From positions 124,001 through 188,000 of the forward strand of contig NZ_JAFBGA010000009.1 of the NCBI RefSeq assembly GCF_016909575.1: a stretch of 64,000 nt of DNA, given 5' to 3'. Positions within the stretch are counted from its first letter, which is position 1. Every line of letters starts with the position of its first letter. The stretch is from Streptomyces sp. HB132 (GTDB lineage Bacteria; Actinomycetota; Actinomycetes; Streptomycetales; Streptomycetaceae). A program made the translations under genes and the position numbers. The notes beneath the pieces are model-generated. The model was not told where the DNA came from, ran no database searches, and was given only the letters and a program-made list of their open reading frames with translations. Positions 54,457 to 63,254 of this stretch are shown here, piece after piece.

Positions 54457-55071
54457 GTGCCTAACCAGTCGCGTCCCAAGGTCAAGAAGTCGCGTGCCCT
54501 CGGCATCGCCCTGACGCCGAAGGCTGTCAAGTACTTCGAAGCCCGCCCCTACCCGCCGGGCGAGCACGGCCGTGGCCGCAAGCAGAACTCGGACTACAAG
54601 GTCCGTCTGCTCGAGAAGCAGCGTCTGCGTGCGCAGTACGACATCAGCGAGCGCCAGATGGCGCGTGCCTACGACCGTGCCCGTAAGGCCGAGGGCAAGA
54701 CGGGCGAGGCGCTGGTCGTCGAGCTCGAGCGCCGCCTCGACGCCCTGGTCCTGCGTTCGGGCATCGCCCGCACCATCTACCAGGCCCGTCAGATGGTCGT
54801 CCACGGCCACATCGAGGTCAACGGTGGCAAGGTCGACAAGCCTTCCTTCCGCGTGCGCCCCGACGACGTCGTGCAGGTCCGCGAGCGCAGCCGCACCAAG
54901 GTCCCCTTCCAGGTTGCCCGTGAGGGTGGCTACGACACGGACGGCGAGACCCCGCGCTACCTCCAGGTGAACCTGAAGGCCCTGGCCTTCCGCCTGGACC
55001 GTGACCCGAACCGCAAGGAAATCCCGGTCATCTGCGACGAGCAGCTCGTCGTCGAGTACTACGCCCGCTGA
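54457..55071 (+). CDS. rpsD: 30S ribosomal protein S4
   Basis: A 204-residue S4 protein that starts 16S rRNA folding and can autoregulate translation. It begins MPNQSRPKVKKSRALGI, has the basic LLEKQRLRAQYDISERQM segment (about 50-67), and an S4 RNA-binding domain (about 90-150). GTG 54457 follows GGAGG. Unusually, the gene stands alone rather than in the alpha operon, as in other Streptomyces. The promoter must lie near or over the iron box shared with DUF2470. Confidence 0.97.
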   Translation: MPNQSRPKVKKSRALGIALTPKAVKYFEARPYPPGEHGRGRKQNSDYKVRLLEKQRLRAQYDISERQMARAYDRARKAEGKTGEALVVELERRLDALVLRSGIARTIYQARQMVVHGHIEVNGGKVDKPSFRVRPDDVVQVRERSRTKVPFQVAREGGYDTDGETPRYLQVNLKALAFRLDRDPNRKEIPVICDEQLVVEYYAR

Positions 55072-55085
55072 TCCCGGCGTAGCTC

Positions 55086-57320
55086 TCAACCGAGCTCGGG
55101 CCCGCCGCTCCCCGTCGTACGGGAGGCGGCGGGCCTTCGCGTTCCCCCGGCGGCCGCCGGCCCGCCGGACGTCCCGTCCCCGGTTCCCCGCCCCGCCGCC
55201 GCGCCGTCCTCAGCGGCACGGAGCGCCCGTGCCACCGCGGCCCTCGGGTCCAGCCGACGGCTCGCCCGCCGCTCCGCTTCGTAGCGGGCGTCGCCGAGTG
55301 CCGCCCTGGCCCGCTCCTCGCACTCGGCCCGGGGCCTGCCGTAGTGGACGGAGCCGAACAGGGGCAGGCCCACCGAGGGCCAGATCCGGTCCGCCGCTCC
55401 CTGCAGCACCGCCGCCTCCGTCGCGTCGCCCTCGGTCACCGCGAGGAGCGCCAGCAGCTCGAGGGAGAGGGCCGTGCCGAGCAGATCGTGGAAGGCATGC
55501 GCGACGGACAGCGACTCCACGAGCATCCGGCGCGCCCGCCGGGTCAGCCCGGACCGCAGTGCCGCGTAGCCCAGGACGTACTGCGCGTAGGCCAGCGCCC
55601 ACCGCTCACCGTGGTCCTCGCAGATCTCCAGGACCTCCTCGCAGATCGCCGAGGCTGCGTCGAGATCCCCCCGGAACGCCACGGCCATGCCCAGTTCGAC
55701 CTGGGCCATCAGCACGTTGCTGTTCAGCTCGCCGATCTCCCGGTAGCGGCCGAGCGCCTCGCGGAGCAGTTCCTCGGCGCGGGCCGGGTCGTCCGTGACG
55801 ATCGAGAGACAGCCCGTGCGGTGCACGGCGTAGGCCACGGCTGTGGCGTCCCCCGAGCGCTCACCCTCCTCCCTGCACTCCTGCAGGGCCGACATCGCGC
55901 CGGCCGGATCCCCCTGCAGCACCGCGACGTAGCCGAGCACCCACAGGGCCTTGAGCCGCGAGTGGTCGTAGGGGGACTCCTCCTCCAGGACGTGGTCCAG
56001 CCAGTGGCGGCCCTCCGAGAGGCGTCCGCAGCCCGCCCAGTAGAACCAGAGCGTGCCCGCCAGATACTGCGCGAGATGGACCTCCTCCGGATTCTCCAGC
56101 GAGCACTCCATCGCGCGGCGGAGATTGGGCAGTTCACTGTCGATCCGGGCCGCGGCCTCCGCCTGCCGCGGACTGAACCAGTCGAGCTCGCACCACGTCG
56201 CGAGCCCCAGGTACCAGTCCCGGTGCCGGCGGCTCAGCCGCTCGGCGTCCCCGGTCGCCCGCAGCCACTCGGCGCCGTACTCCCGCAGGGTGTCCAGCAG
56301 CCGGTAGCGGCTGCCGGAGGCCGAGTCCTCGCGCAACACCACGGACTGCGCCAGCAGTTCGTCCAGCACGTCCAGGACGGCCCCGGCCGGGAGGCCGGGG
56401 CCGCTGCAGATGTACTCGACGGCCTCCAGATCGAACTGTCCGGCGAACACCGAGAGCCGTGCCCACAACAGCCGCTGCTCGGGAGCGCACAGCTCGTGGC
56501 TCCAGCCGACAGCCGTACGCAGGGTCTGGTGGCGGGGGAGCGCGCTCGGGCTGCCGCCGGTCAGCAGGCGGAAACGGTCGTCGAGGCGCTGCAGCACCTG
56601 CTCCGTCGTCAGGGCCCGCAACCGTCCCGCGGCGAGCTCCAGTGCGAGCGGGATGCCGTCGAGCCGGCGGCAGAGCTCCCGTGCCGTCTCCCGGTCGTCG
56701 TCCGTCAGCCGGAACCCCGGGCGCACCGCGGTGGCGCGCCGGGTGAAGAGCTCCAGGCCGTCGTCCTCGCTCATCGGCATCAGCGGGAAGGCGAGTTCAC
56801 CGTCGACCCGCAGCGGACACCGGCCGGCCGCGAGCACATGGAGACGCGGCGCCCGGCGCAGCAGTTCCCGTACGAGTCCGGCGCACGGACCGGCGAGATG
56901 CTCGAAGCCGTCGATCACGAGCAGGAGCCGGCGCTCCGCGCAGTGCTCGACCAGTACGGCCCGGGGCGGCCTGCTGGTGTGGTCGGTGAGCCCCAGCGCG
57001 TCGGCCAACGCGTGCTCCAGGAGCCCGGGGTCGTGCACGTCCGACAGCTCAGCGAACCACACACCGTCGCAGTACCGTTTCTCCATGAGGGCCGCGAACC
57101 GGGTGACGAAGCGGGTCTTGCCGACCCCGGCGACCCCGGCGACGGTGACGAGCCTCGACTCACCCAGGAGCGTATCCAGTGCCGCCAGTTCGTCTTCGCG
57201 TCCCACGAAGGCGTTCAGCTCCGCCGGGAGATTCCCGCGCACGGGGGCGGGCTCCGCGTCGTCGGGCGTGGGGCAGGAGCGCTGAGGGCGTCGCATGAAA
57301 CACGCAGAGTACTGGCACAT
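55086..57320 (-). CDS. STAND-type ATPase with TPR repeats, no output domain seen
   Basis: A 744-residue signal-transduction ATPase. An NB-ARC/AAA-like module (about 35-330) has P-loop GVAGVGKT (62-69), a Walker B-like LLLVIDGFEH (about 131-140) and an arginine-finger-region GIPLALELAAGRL (about 228-240). A TPR/helical region follows (about 380-680). The C-terminus is Ala/Gly/Arg-rich and disordered. Homologues in Streptomyces often carry a DNA-binding domain (LuxR-type C-terminal or SARP-type N-terminal); neither is visible here. ATG 57320 follows GGAGAG; a TTG at 57335 is less well placed. It is divergent from the DUF948 gene and converges on rpsD. Confidence 0.8.
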   Translation of the reverse strand: MCQYSACFMRRPQRSCPTPDDAEPAPVRGNLPAELNAFVGREDELAALDTLLGESRLVTVAGVAGVGKTRFVTRFAALMEKRYCDGVWFAELSDVHDPGLLEHALADALGLTDHTSRPPRAVLVEHCAERRLLLVIDGFEHLAGPCAGLVRELLRRAPRLHVLAAGRCPLRVDGELAFPLMPMSEDDGLELFTRRATAVRPGFRLTDDDRETARELCRRLDGIPLALELAAGRLRALTTEQVLQRLDDRFRLLTGGSPSALPRHQTLRTAVGWSHELCAPEQRLLWARLSVFAGQFDLEAVEYICSGPGLPAGAVLDVLDELLAQSVVLREDSASGSRYRLLDTLREYGAEWLRATGDAERLSRRHRDWYLGLATWCELDWFSPRQAEAAARIDSELPNLRRAMECSLENPEEVHLAQYLAGTLWFYWAGCGRLSEGRHWLDHVLEEESPYDHSRLKALWVLGYVAVLQGDPAGAMSALQECREEGERSGDATAVAYAVHRTGCLSIVTDDPARAEELLREALGRYREIGELNSNVLMAQVELGMAVAFRGDLDAASAICEEVLEICEDHGERWALAYAQYVLGYAALRSGLTRRARRMLVESLSVAHAFHDLLGTALSLELLALLAVTEGDATEAAVLQGAADRIWPSVGLPLFGSVHYGRPRAECEERARAALGDARYEAERRASRRLDPRAAVARALRAAEDGAAAGRGTGDGTSGGPAAAGGTRRPAASRTTGSGGPELG
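55099..55135 (+). terminator. Hairpin terminator after rpsD
   Basis: GGCCCGCCGC (55099-55108) pairs with GCGGCGGGCC (55126-55135), with an inner CCCCGT/ACGGG pairing. It begins 28 bases after rpsD and lies inside the 3' coding end of the STAND gene. Confidence 0.75.
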
Positions 57321-57521
57321 AAGCTCTCCGTACAATCTCCTCGCGTCCGGAGCCCGTTCCGCCGGGCCGTAATCCGGTACGGCGCGTCATGCCCGGCGCG
57401 ATAGGCTCGGGGGACGACGATCGGCAGTGGTGGCGGGAACGCGCCGGCCGAGCGGTGACAGGCAGACACCGGCCGGGAGAGGTTCCGGCCGATGCGGGCG
57501 ACGAGCAGAGAGCGGTGCACT

Positions 57522-57983
57522 GTGTCCGGTGGAGAGGTGGCCGGCATCCTGGTGGCTGTCTTCTGGGCGATCCTGGTTTCCTTCCTCGCCGTGGTACTGG
57601 TGAGGCTGGCCCAGACGCTCAAGGCGACCACCGCACTGGTGGCGGACGTGACGGAGCAGGCTGTCCCGCTGCTCGCCGACGCCTCGGCCACGCTGCGCTC
57701 CGCGCAGACCCAGCTCGACAAGGTCGATGCCATCGCGAGCGACGTCCAGGAAGTCACGTCCAACGCCTCAGCGCTCTCCACCACCGTCGCGTCGACGTTC
57801 GGCGGCCCGCTCGTGAAGGTCGCCGCGTTCGGCTACGGAGTGCGGCAGGCGCTGGGCCGCCGGACCGCTCCCGAACCGGAGCCGGCCCCCAGGCCCGCCC
57901 GCCGCACCGTCGTTGTCGGCCGTACCGTGCCGTCCGCCCGTAAGAGGCGGAACGGCCGAAGCCCCCGCGGACAGAAGGACTGA
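57522..57983 (+). CDS. DUF948 membrane protein
   Basis: A 153-residue protein with an N-terminal membrane helix (about 5-27, VAGILVAVFWAILVSFLAVV) and a DUF948 helical region with a long coiled-coil-like stretch (LAQTLKATTALVADVTEQAV to about 90). It ends in a basic Arg-rich tail. The family is membrane-associated and uncharacterised. GTG 57522 is chosen because it starts the conserved part; ATG 57492 would add ten residues. It is the first of four close genes ending with ruvX. Confidence 0.8.
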   Translation: MSGGEVAGILVAVFWAILVSFLAVVLVRLAQTLKATTALVADVTEQAVPLLADASATLRSAQTQLDKVDAIASDVQEVTSNASALSTTVASTFGGPLVKVAAFGYGVRQALGRRTAPEPEPAPRPARRTVVVGRTVPSARKRRNGRSPRGQKD

Positions 57984-57990
57984 CGCAGCG

Positions 57991-58287
57991 ATGTTCCGCC
58001 GTACGTTCTGGTTCACCGCCGGCGCAGCCGCCGGTGTCTGGGCCACCACCAAGGTCAACCGCAAGATCAAGCAGCTGACTCCCGAGAGCCTCGCGGCGCA
58101 GGCCGCCGACAAGGCACTCGAGGCGGGTCACAAGCTGAAGGGCTTCGCCCTGGACGTGCGCGAGGGCATGGTCAGGCGCGAGGCGGAGCTGGGCGGGGCG
58201 CTCGGTATCGAGGCACCGGCCGACCCCGAGCTCATCGCTCACCGCACACTTCCCCACAACTCGAACAACCGGAATGAGGACCACTGA
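57991..58287 (+). CDS. DUF6167-type small protein
   Basis: A 98-residue protein with a short hydrophobic N-terminus (RRTFWFTAGAAAGVWATTKV) and a helical C-terminal part (LTPESLAAQAADKALEAGHK). It is conserved next to alaS in Streptomyces; function unknown. Its ATG is seven bases after the DUF948 stop, and its stop shares a base with the alaS start (TGATG). Confidence 0.78.
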   Translation: MFRRTFWFTAGAAAGVWATTKVNRKIKQLTPESLAAQAADKALEAGHKLKGFALDVREGMVRREAELGGALGIEAPADPELIAHRTLPHNSNNRNEDH

Positions 58288-60956
58288 TGGAGTCGGCTGA
58301 AATTCGCCGCCGCTGGCTGAGCTTCTTCGAGGAGCGCGGTCACACCGTCGTGCCTTCGGCGTCGCTCATCGCGGACGACCCGACTCTGCTGCTGGTCCCC
58401 GCGGGCATGGTCCCCTTCAAGCCGTACTTCCTCGGCGAGGTCAAGCCGCCCGCCCCGCGCGTCACCAGTGTGCAGAAGTGCGTCCGCACGCCGGACATCG
58501 AAGAGGTCGGCAAGACCACCCGGCACGGCACGTTCTTCCAGATGTGCGGCAACTTCTCCTTCGGGGACTACTTCAAGGAAGGCGCCATCCAGTTCGCCTG
58601 GGAGGCCCTCACGAACTCCGTGGCGGACGGCGGCTTCGGCCTCGACCCCGAGCGTCTGTGGATCACCGTCTACCTGGACGACGACGAGGCCGAGCAGATC
58701 TGGCGCGAGAAGATCGGCGTCCCCGCCGAGCGCATCCAGCGCCTGGGCAAGAAGGACAACTTCTGGTCCATGGGCGTCCCCGGCCCCTGCGGACCCTGCT
58801 CCGAGATCAACTACGACCGCGGCCCCGAGTTCGGTGTCGAGGGCGGCCCCGCCGTGAACGACGAGCGGTACGTGGAGATCTGGAACCTGGTCTTCATGCA
58901 GTACGAGCGCGGCGCCGGCGACGGCAAGGAGGACTTCCCGATCCTCGGCGACCTGCCGTCGCAGAACATCGACACGGGACTCGGCCTCGAGCGCCTCGCC
59001 ATGATCCTGCAGGGCGTACAGAACATGTACGAGACCGACACCCTGCGCGTCGTCATGGACAAGGCCACCGAGCTCACCGGCGTGCGCTACGGCGCCGAGC
59101 AGGGCTCCGACGTCTCCCTCCGGGTCGTCGCCGACCACATCCGTACGTCGGTGATGCTCATCGGCGACGGTGTCACCCCGGGCAACGAGGGCCGTGGCTA
59201 CGTCCTGCGCCGCATCATGCGCCGCGCCATCCGCAACATGCGCCTGATGGGTGCCACCGGGCCGGTCGTCCGCGAGCTCGTCGACGTCGTCGTCGACACG
59301 ATGGGGCAGCAGTACCCGGAGCTGGTCACCGACCGCAAGCGCATCGAGACCGTCGCCCTCGCCGAGGAGGCCGCCTTCCTCAAGGCCCTCAAGGGCGGCA
59401 CGAACATCCTCGACACCGCCGTCACCGAGACCAAGGCCGCCGGTGGCAAGGTCCTGGCCGGCGACAAGGCGTTCCTGCTCCACGACACGTGGGGCTTCCC
59501 GATCGACCTCACGCTGGAGATGGCCGCCGAACAGGGCCTCGCGGTCGACGAGGACGGCTTCCGCCGACTGATGAAGGAACAGCGGGACCGGGCCAAGGCC
59601 GACGCCAAGGCCAAGAAGACCGGTCACGCGGACCTGTCCGCCTACCGCGAGGTCGCCGACAACTCCGGCGTCACCGAGTTCATCGGGTACACCAGCAACG
59701 AGGGCGAGTCGAAGATCGTCGGGCTGCTCGTCGACGGGGTCTCCTCGCCCGCCGCCTCCGAGGGCGACGAGGTCGAGGTCGTCCTCGACCGCACCCCGTT
59801 CTACGCCGAGGGCGGCGGCCAGCTCGCCGACCAGGGCCGGATCCGGCTCGACAGCGGCGCCGTCATCCAGGTCCGCGACGTACAGCAGCCGGTCCCCGGT
59901 GTCTCGGTACACAAGGGCTCGGTCCAGGTGGGCGAGGTGACGCTCGGCGCTTCCGCCTACGCCGCCATCGACAACACCCGCCGCCGCGCCATCGCCCGCG
60001 CCCACAGCGCCACGCACCTCACACACCAGGCGCTGCGCGACGCGCTCGGCCCGACGGCCGCCCAGGCCGGCTCGGAGAACTCGCCCGGACGCTTCCGCTT
60101 CGACTTCGGCTCGCCCGCCGCCGTACCCGGCACGGTCCTGACCGACGTCGAACAGAAGATCAACGAGGTCCTCGCCCGGGAGCTCGACGTCCAGGCCGAG
60201 GTCATGTCCATCGACGACGCCAAGAAGCAGGGCGCCATCGCCGAGTTCGGCGAGAAGTACGGCGAGCGGGTCCGCGTCGTCACCATCGGCGACTTCTCCA
60301 AGGAGCTGTGTGGCGGCACGCACGTCCGCAACACCTCCCAACTCGGCCTGGTGAAGCTGCTCGGTGAGTCGTCGATCGGCTCCGGTGTCCGCCGCGTCGA
60401 GGCGCTCGTCGGTGTGGACGCGTACAACTTCCTCGCCAAGGAACACACGGTCGTCGCCCAGCTCCAGGAACTGCTCAAGGGCCGTCCGGAGGAGCTCCCC
60501 GAGAAGATCTCCGGCATGCTCGGCAAGCTGAAGGACGCCGAGAAGGAGATCGAGAAGTTCCGCGCGGAGAAGGTCCTGGCGGCCGCCGCCGGACTGGTCG
60601 ACTCGGCCAAGGACGTACGGGGCGTCGCCCTGGTCACCGGGCAGGTGCCGGACGGCACCTCGGCCGACGACCTGCGCAAGCTGGTCCTCGACGTGCGCGG
60701 ACGCATCCAGGGCGGCCGGCCGGCCGTCGTGGCCCTGTTCACCACGGCCAACGGGCGCCCGCTCACCGTCATCGCCACCAACGAGGCCGCACGCGAGCGC
60801 GGTCTCAAGGCCGGTGACCTGGTCCGCACCGCCGCCAAGACCCTCGGCGGCGGGGGCGGCGGCAAGCCGGACGTCGCCCAGGGCGGCGGCCAGAACCCGG
60901 ACGCCATCGGCGACGCCGTCGCCGCCGTCGAGCGCCTCGTCACCGAGACGGCGTGA
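58287..60956 (+). CDS. alaS: Alanyl-tRNA synthetase
   Basis: An 889-residue class II synthetase. The catalytic domain (about 1-250) has motif 2 RHGTFFQMCGNFSFGDYF (about 76-93). The editing domain has HSATH (about 573-577) and CGGTH (about 673-677), with all four metal ligands. The C-Ala domain is at the end, with a Gly-rich stretch near 855. It charges tRNA-Ala and clears Ser/Gly mischarging. Overlap with both neighbours indicates an operon with ruvX. Confidence 0.97.
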   Translation: MESAEIRRRWLSFFEERGHTVVPSASLIADDPTLLLVPAGMVPFKPYFLGEVKPPAPRVTSVQKCVRTPDIEEVGKTTRHGTFFQMCGNFSFGDYFKEGAIQFAWEALTNSVADGGFGLDPERLWITVYLDDDEAEQIWREKIGVPAERIQRLGKKDNFWSMGVPGPCGPCSEINYDRGPEFGVEGGPAVNDERYVEIWNLVFMQYERGAGDGKEDFPILGDLPSQNIDTGLGLERLAMILQGVQNMYETDTLRVVMDKATELTGVRYGAEQGSDVSLRVVADHIRTSVMLIGDGVTPGNEGRGYVLRRIMRRAIRNMRLMGATGPVVRELVDVVVDTMGQQYPELVTDRKRIETVALAEEAAFLKALKGGTNILDTAVTETKAAGGKVLAGDKAFLLHDTWGFPIDLTLEMAAEQGLAVDEDGFRRLMKEQRDRAKADAKAKKTGHADLSAYREVADNSGVTEFIGYTSNEGESKIVGLLVDGVSSPAASEGDEVEVVLDRTPFYAEGGGQLADQGRIRLDSGAVIQVRDVQQPVPGVSVHKGSVQVGEVTLGASAYAAIDNTRRRAIARAHSATHLTHQALRDALGPTAAQAGSENSPGRFRFDFGSPAAVPGTVLTDVEQKINEVLARELDVQAEVMSIDDAKKQGAIAEFGEKYGERVRVVTIGDFSKELCGGTHVRNTSQLGLVKLLGESSIGSGVRRVEALVGVDAYNFLAKEHTVVAQLQELLKGRPEELPEKISGMLGKLKDAEKEIEKFRAEKVLAAAAGLVDSAKDVRGVALVTGQVPDGTSADDLRKLVLDVRGRIQGGRPAVVALFTTANGRPLTVIATNEAARERGLKAGDLVRTAAKTLGGGGGGKPDVAQGGGQNPDAIGDAVAAVERLVTETA

Positions 60957-61438
60957 CGCCGGACATGCCGCAGATGCGTCGGGGACGCCGACTCGCCGTC
61001 GACGTCGGCGACGCCCGGATCGGGGTCGCCTCGTGCGACCCCGACGGGATCCTCGCCACGCCGGTGGAGACCGTGCCGGGACGTGACGTCCCGGCCGCCC
61101 ACCGGCGGCTCGGCCGCATCGTCGAGGAGTACGAGCCGATCGAGGTCATCGTCGGGCTGCCCCGATCCCTGGGCGGCGGTGAGGGACCTGCGGCCGCGAA
61201 GGTCCGCGCCTTCGCCCAGGTGTTCGCCCGCGCGATCGCACCGGTCCCGGTGCGTCTCGTGGACGAGAGGATGACCACAGTGACGGCCACTCAAGGACTG
61301 CGTGCTTCGGGCGTGAAGTCCAAGAAGGGCCGTTCTGTCATCGACCAGGCTGCCGCTGTGGTGATCCTCCAGAACGCTCTGGAGTCCGAACGGGCGTCCG
61401 GCGCTGCTCCGGGCGAGGGCGTCGAAGTGGTTGTCTGA
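60953..61438 (+). CDS. ruvX: Putative pre-16S rRNA nuclease / Holliday junction resolvase-like RuvX (YqgF)
   Basis: A 161-residue RNase H-like protein. DVGDARIGVASCDPDG (about 14-29) holds the first catalytic aspartate, VGLPRSLGG (about 66-74) the second motif, and RLVDERMTTVTA (about 102-113) the third. YqgF family members process the 5' end of 16S rRNA and may act on DNA junctions. GTG 60953 overlaps the alaS stop (GTGA). Confidence 0.93.
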   Translation: MTPDMPQMRRGRRLAVDVGDARIGVASCDPDGILATPVETVPGRDVPAAHRRLGRIVEEYEPIEVIVGLPRSLGGGEGPAAAKVRAFAQVFARAIAPVPVRLVDERMTTVTATQGLRASGVKSKKGRSVIDQAAAVVILQNALESERASGAAPGEGVEVVV

Positions 61439-61538
61439 TCGCGATACGGTAACGTTCCGCGCGATGCGCCGGTGTTCGAACAGACACCGCACAGCAAAGC
61501 GAAGAGACGGAGCGTCGTCTCGCGGCTCAAGGGGATCG

Positions 61539-63254
61539 ATGACTGAGTATGGCCGGGGCTCCGGCTCCGAACCGTGGCATCCCGAGGACCCCTTGTACGG
61601 GGACCAGGGATGGGAAGGCCACCAGGCCACCCACGGCCAGGGCCAGTACGACGGCCAGCAGCAGCCCTACGCGCAGGACCCCTACGCCCAGCAGGGCTAC
61701 CAGCAGGACCCTTACGCGCAACAGCAGCCGCAGCAGCACGACCCGTACGCACAGCAGCAGTACCAGCAGCCGTACGGCTCCCAGCAGGCCCCGTACGGCC
61801 AGCAGCCCCAGCAGCCCCAGCAGCCCCAGTACGACGGCGGCTGGGACACCGGCCAGCAGGCGGCGCTGCCGTACGCGGCCCAGCAGCCCCCGTACGGCAG
61901 CGACCCCGGCGGCTACGGCGAACAGTCCGACTACTACGGCACCCCCGAGGCGTACCCTCCGCCGCAGCCCCCGGGGCGTCGCGAGGAATCCGAGCGGCAG
62001 CAGGGCCCGGACTGGGAGCCGGACGCGCCGCAGGAGGAGACGCATCCCTTCTTCACGGGTGCGGACGAGCCGGCCGACGGCCGAGACTCCCCCCGGTCCC
62101 ACGAGGACGACGAGCACGACGACGACCCGCGTGAGTCCCGCCGCGGTGCCGGTGGCGGCGAGCGCCGCGGCAAGGGCAAGAAGAAGAGCCGCAACGGCTG
62201 CGCGTGCCTGGGCGTCGCGGCGGTCCTCGTCGGCGGCCTCGGCGGGGTGGGCTACCTCGGCTACTCGTACTACCAGAGCCAGTTCGGCGAAGCCCCAGAC
62301 TTCGCCGGTGACGGCACGGGCACGGTCGAGGTGGAGATCCCCGAAGGTGCCTTCGGGAACGAGATCGCGAGCATTCTGAAGAAGGCCGGCGTCGTCAAGT
62401 CGTCCGGCGCCTTCCTTTCCGCCCAGAACGCAAACCCCAAGGGCAAGTCCATTCAGGCCGGTGTCTATCTCCTGAAGAAGGAGATGTCCGGCGACAGTGC
62501 CCTCGAAATGATGCTCGACCCGAAGAGCCAGAACTCGTTGGTCATTCCCGAGGGAATGCGCAACATCCTGGTCTACGAGAAGATCGACGAAAAACTGGGC
62601 CTCGAGGCCGGCACGACCGCCGAGGTCGCCAAGACCAAGTCGGGCAGTCTCGGCCTGCCCGAATGGGCGGTCGAGGACCCCCTCGTCAAGGATCCGATGG
62701 AAGGATTCCTCTATCCGGCCGCCTACCCGGTGTCGAAGGGCGCGAAGCCGGAGACGGTCCTGAAGAGCATGGTCTCGCGGGCCAACTCCGAGTACGGGAA
62801 GCTCGACCTGGAGAAGGCCGCCAAGACGTACGACCTGGACGGCCCTTGGCAGGTCCTCACCGTCGCGAGTCTCGTCCAGGCCGAAGGAAAGACACATGAC
62901 GACTTCCGGAAGATGAGCGAAGTCGTATACAACCGGCTCAAGCCCACCAATACCCAGACGAATCAGTTGCTCCAATTCGACTCGTCGTTCAATTACCTCA
63001 AGAAGCAGAGCAAGATCAATATCGGTGTGGCCGAGATCCACAAGAACAAGGACCCGTACAACACCTATACGCAGCGGGGCCTGACGCCCGGACCCATCAG
63101 CAACCCGGGCGCCGAAGCGCTCGCGGCGGCGCTGAACCCGACCACGGACGGCTGGCTCTACTTCGTGGCGACCGACGGACAGCACAAGACCGAGTTCGCC
63201 AAGGACTACGACGAGTTCCTGAGGCTCAAGGAAAAGTTCGATGCCCTCGACTGA
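61539..63254 (+). CDS. mltG: Endolytic transglycosylase MltG with long Gln/Tyr/Pro-rich N-terminus
   Basis: A 571-residue protein. Residues 1-215 are cytoplasmic, low-complexity and rich in Gln, Tyr, Pro and Ala (DPYAQQ-type repeats), then acidic and basic blocks. One membrane helix lies at about 218-244, and the YceG/MltG domain occupies about 265-565. The catalytic glutamate is E449 in VQAEGKTHDD, followed by MSEVVYNRL, and GLTPGPISNPG (about 520) is the substrate loop. MltG cuts nascent peptidoglycan strands and sets glycan length. ATG 61539 follows AAGGGG. It overlaps aroE by 14 bp. Confidence 0.93.
   Translation: MTEYGRGSGSEPWHPEDPLYGDQGWEGHQATHGQGQYDGQQQPYAQDPYAQQGYQQDPYAQQQPQQHDPYAQQQYQQPYGSQQAPYGQQPQQPQQPQYDGGWDTGQQAALPYAAQQPPYGSDPGGYGEQSDYYGTPEAYPPPQPPGRREESERQQGPDWEPDAPQEETHPFFTGADEPADGRDSPRSHEDDEHDDDPRESRRGAGGGERRGKGKKKSRNGCACLGVAAVLVGGLGGVGYLGYSYYQSQFGEAPDFAGDGTGTVEVEIPEGAFGNEIASILKKAGVVKSSGAFLSAQNANPKGKSIQAGVYLLKKEMSGDSALEMMLDPKSQNSLVIPEGMRNILVYEKIDEKLGLEAGTTAEVAKTKSGSLGLPEWAVEDPLVKDPMEGFLYPAAYPVSKGAKPETVLKSMVSRANSEYGKLDLEKAAKTYDLDGPWQVLTVASLVQAEGKTHDDFRKMSEVVYNRLKPTNTQTNQLLQFDSSFNYLKKQSKINIGVAEIHKNKDPYNTYTQRGLTPGPISNPGAEALAAALNPTTDGWLYFVATDGQHKTEFAKDYDEFLRLKEKFDALD
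61650..61830. repeat. Degenerate DPYAQQ-type tandem coding repeats in mltG
   Basis: Repeats of a CAGCAG / GACCCSTACGCSCAG type encode QQ, DPYAQQ and PYGQQ units. The protein repeats suggest a flexible, possibly condensate-forming or partner-binding cytoplasmic tail. Confidence 0.7.

Noticed and set aside
55344..57404. 686-codon open frame opposite the STAND ATPase gene
   Set aside because: The P-loop and TPR protein on the minus strand is convincing; the plus frame is Gln/Arg/Gly-rich without domains.
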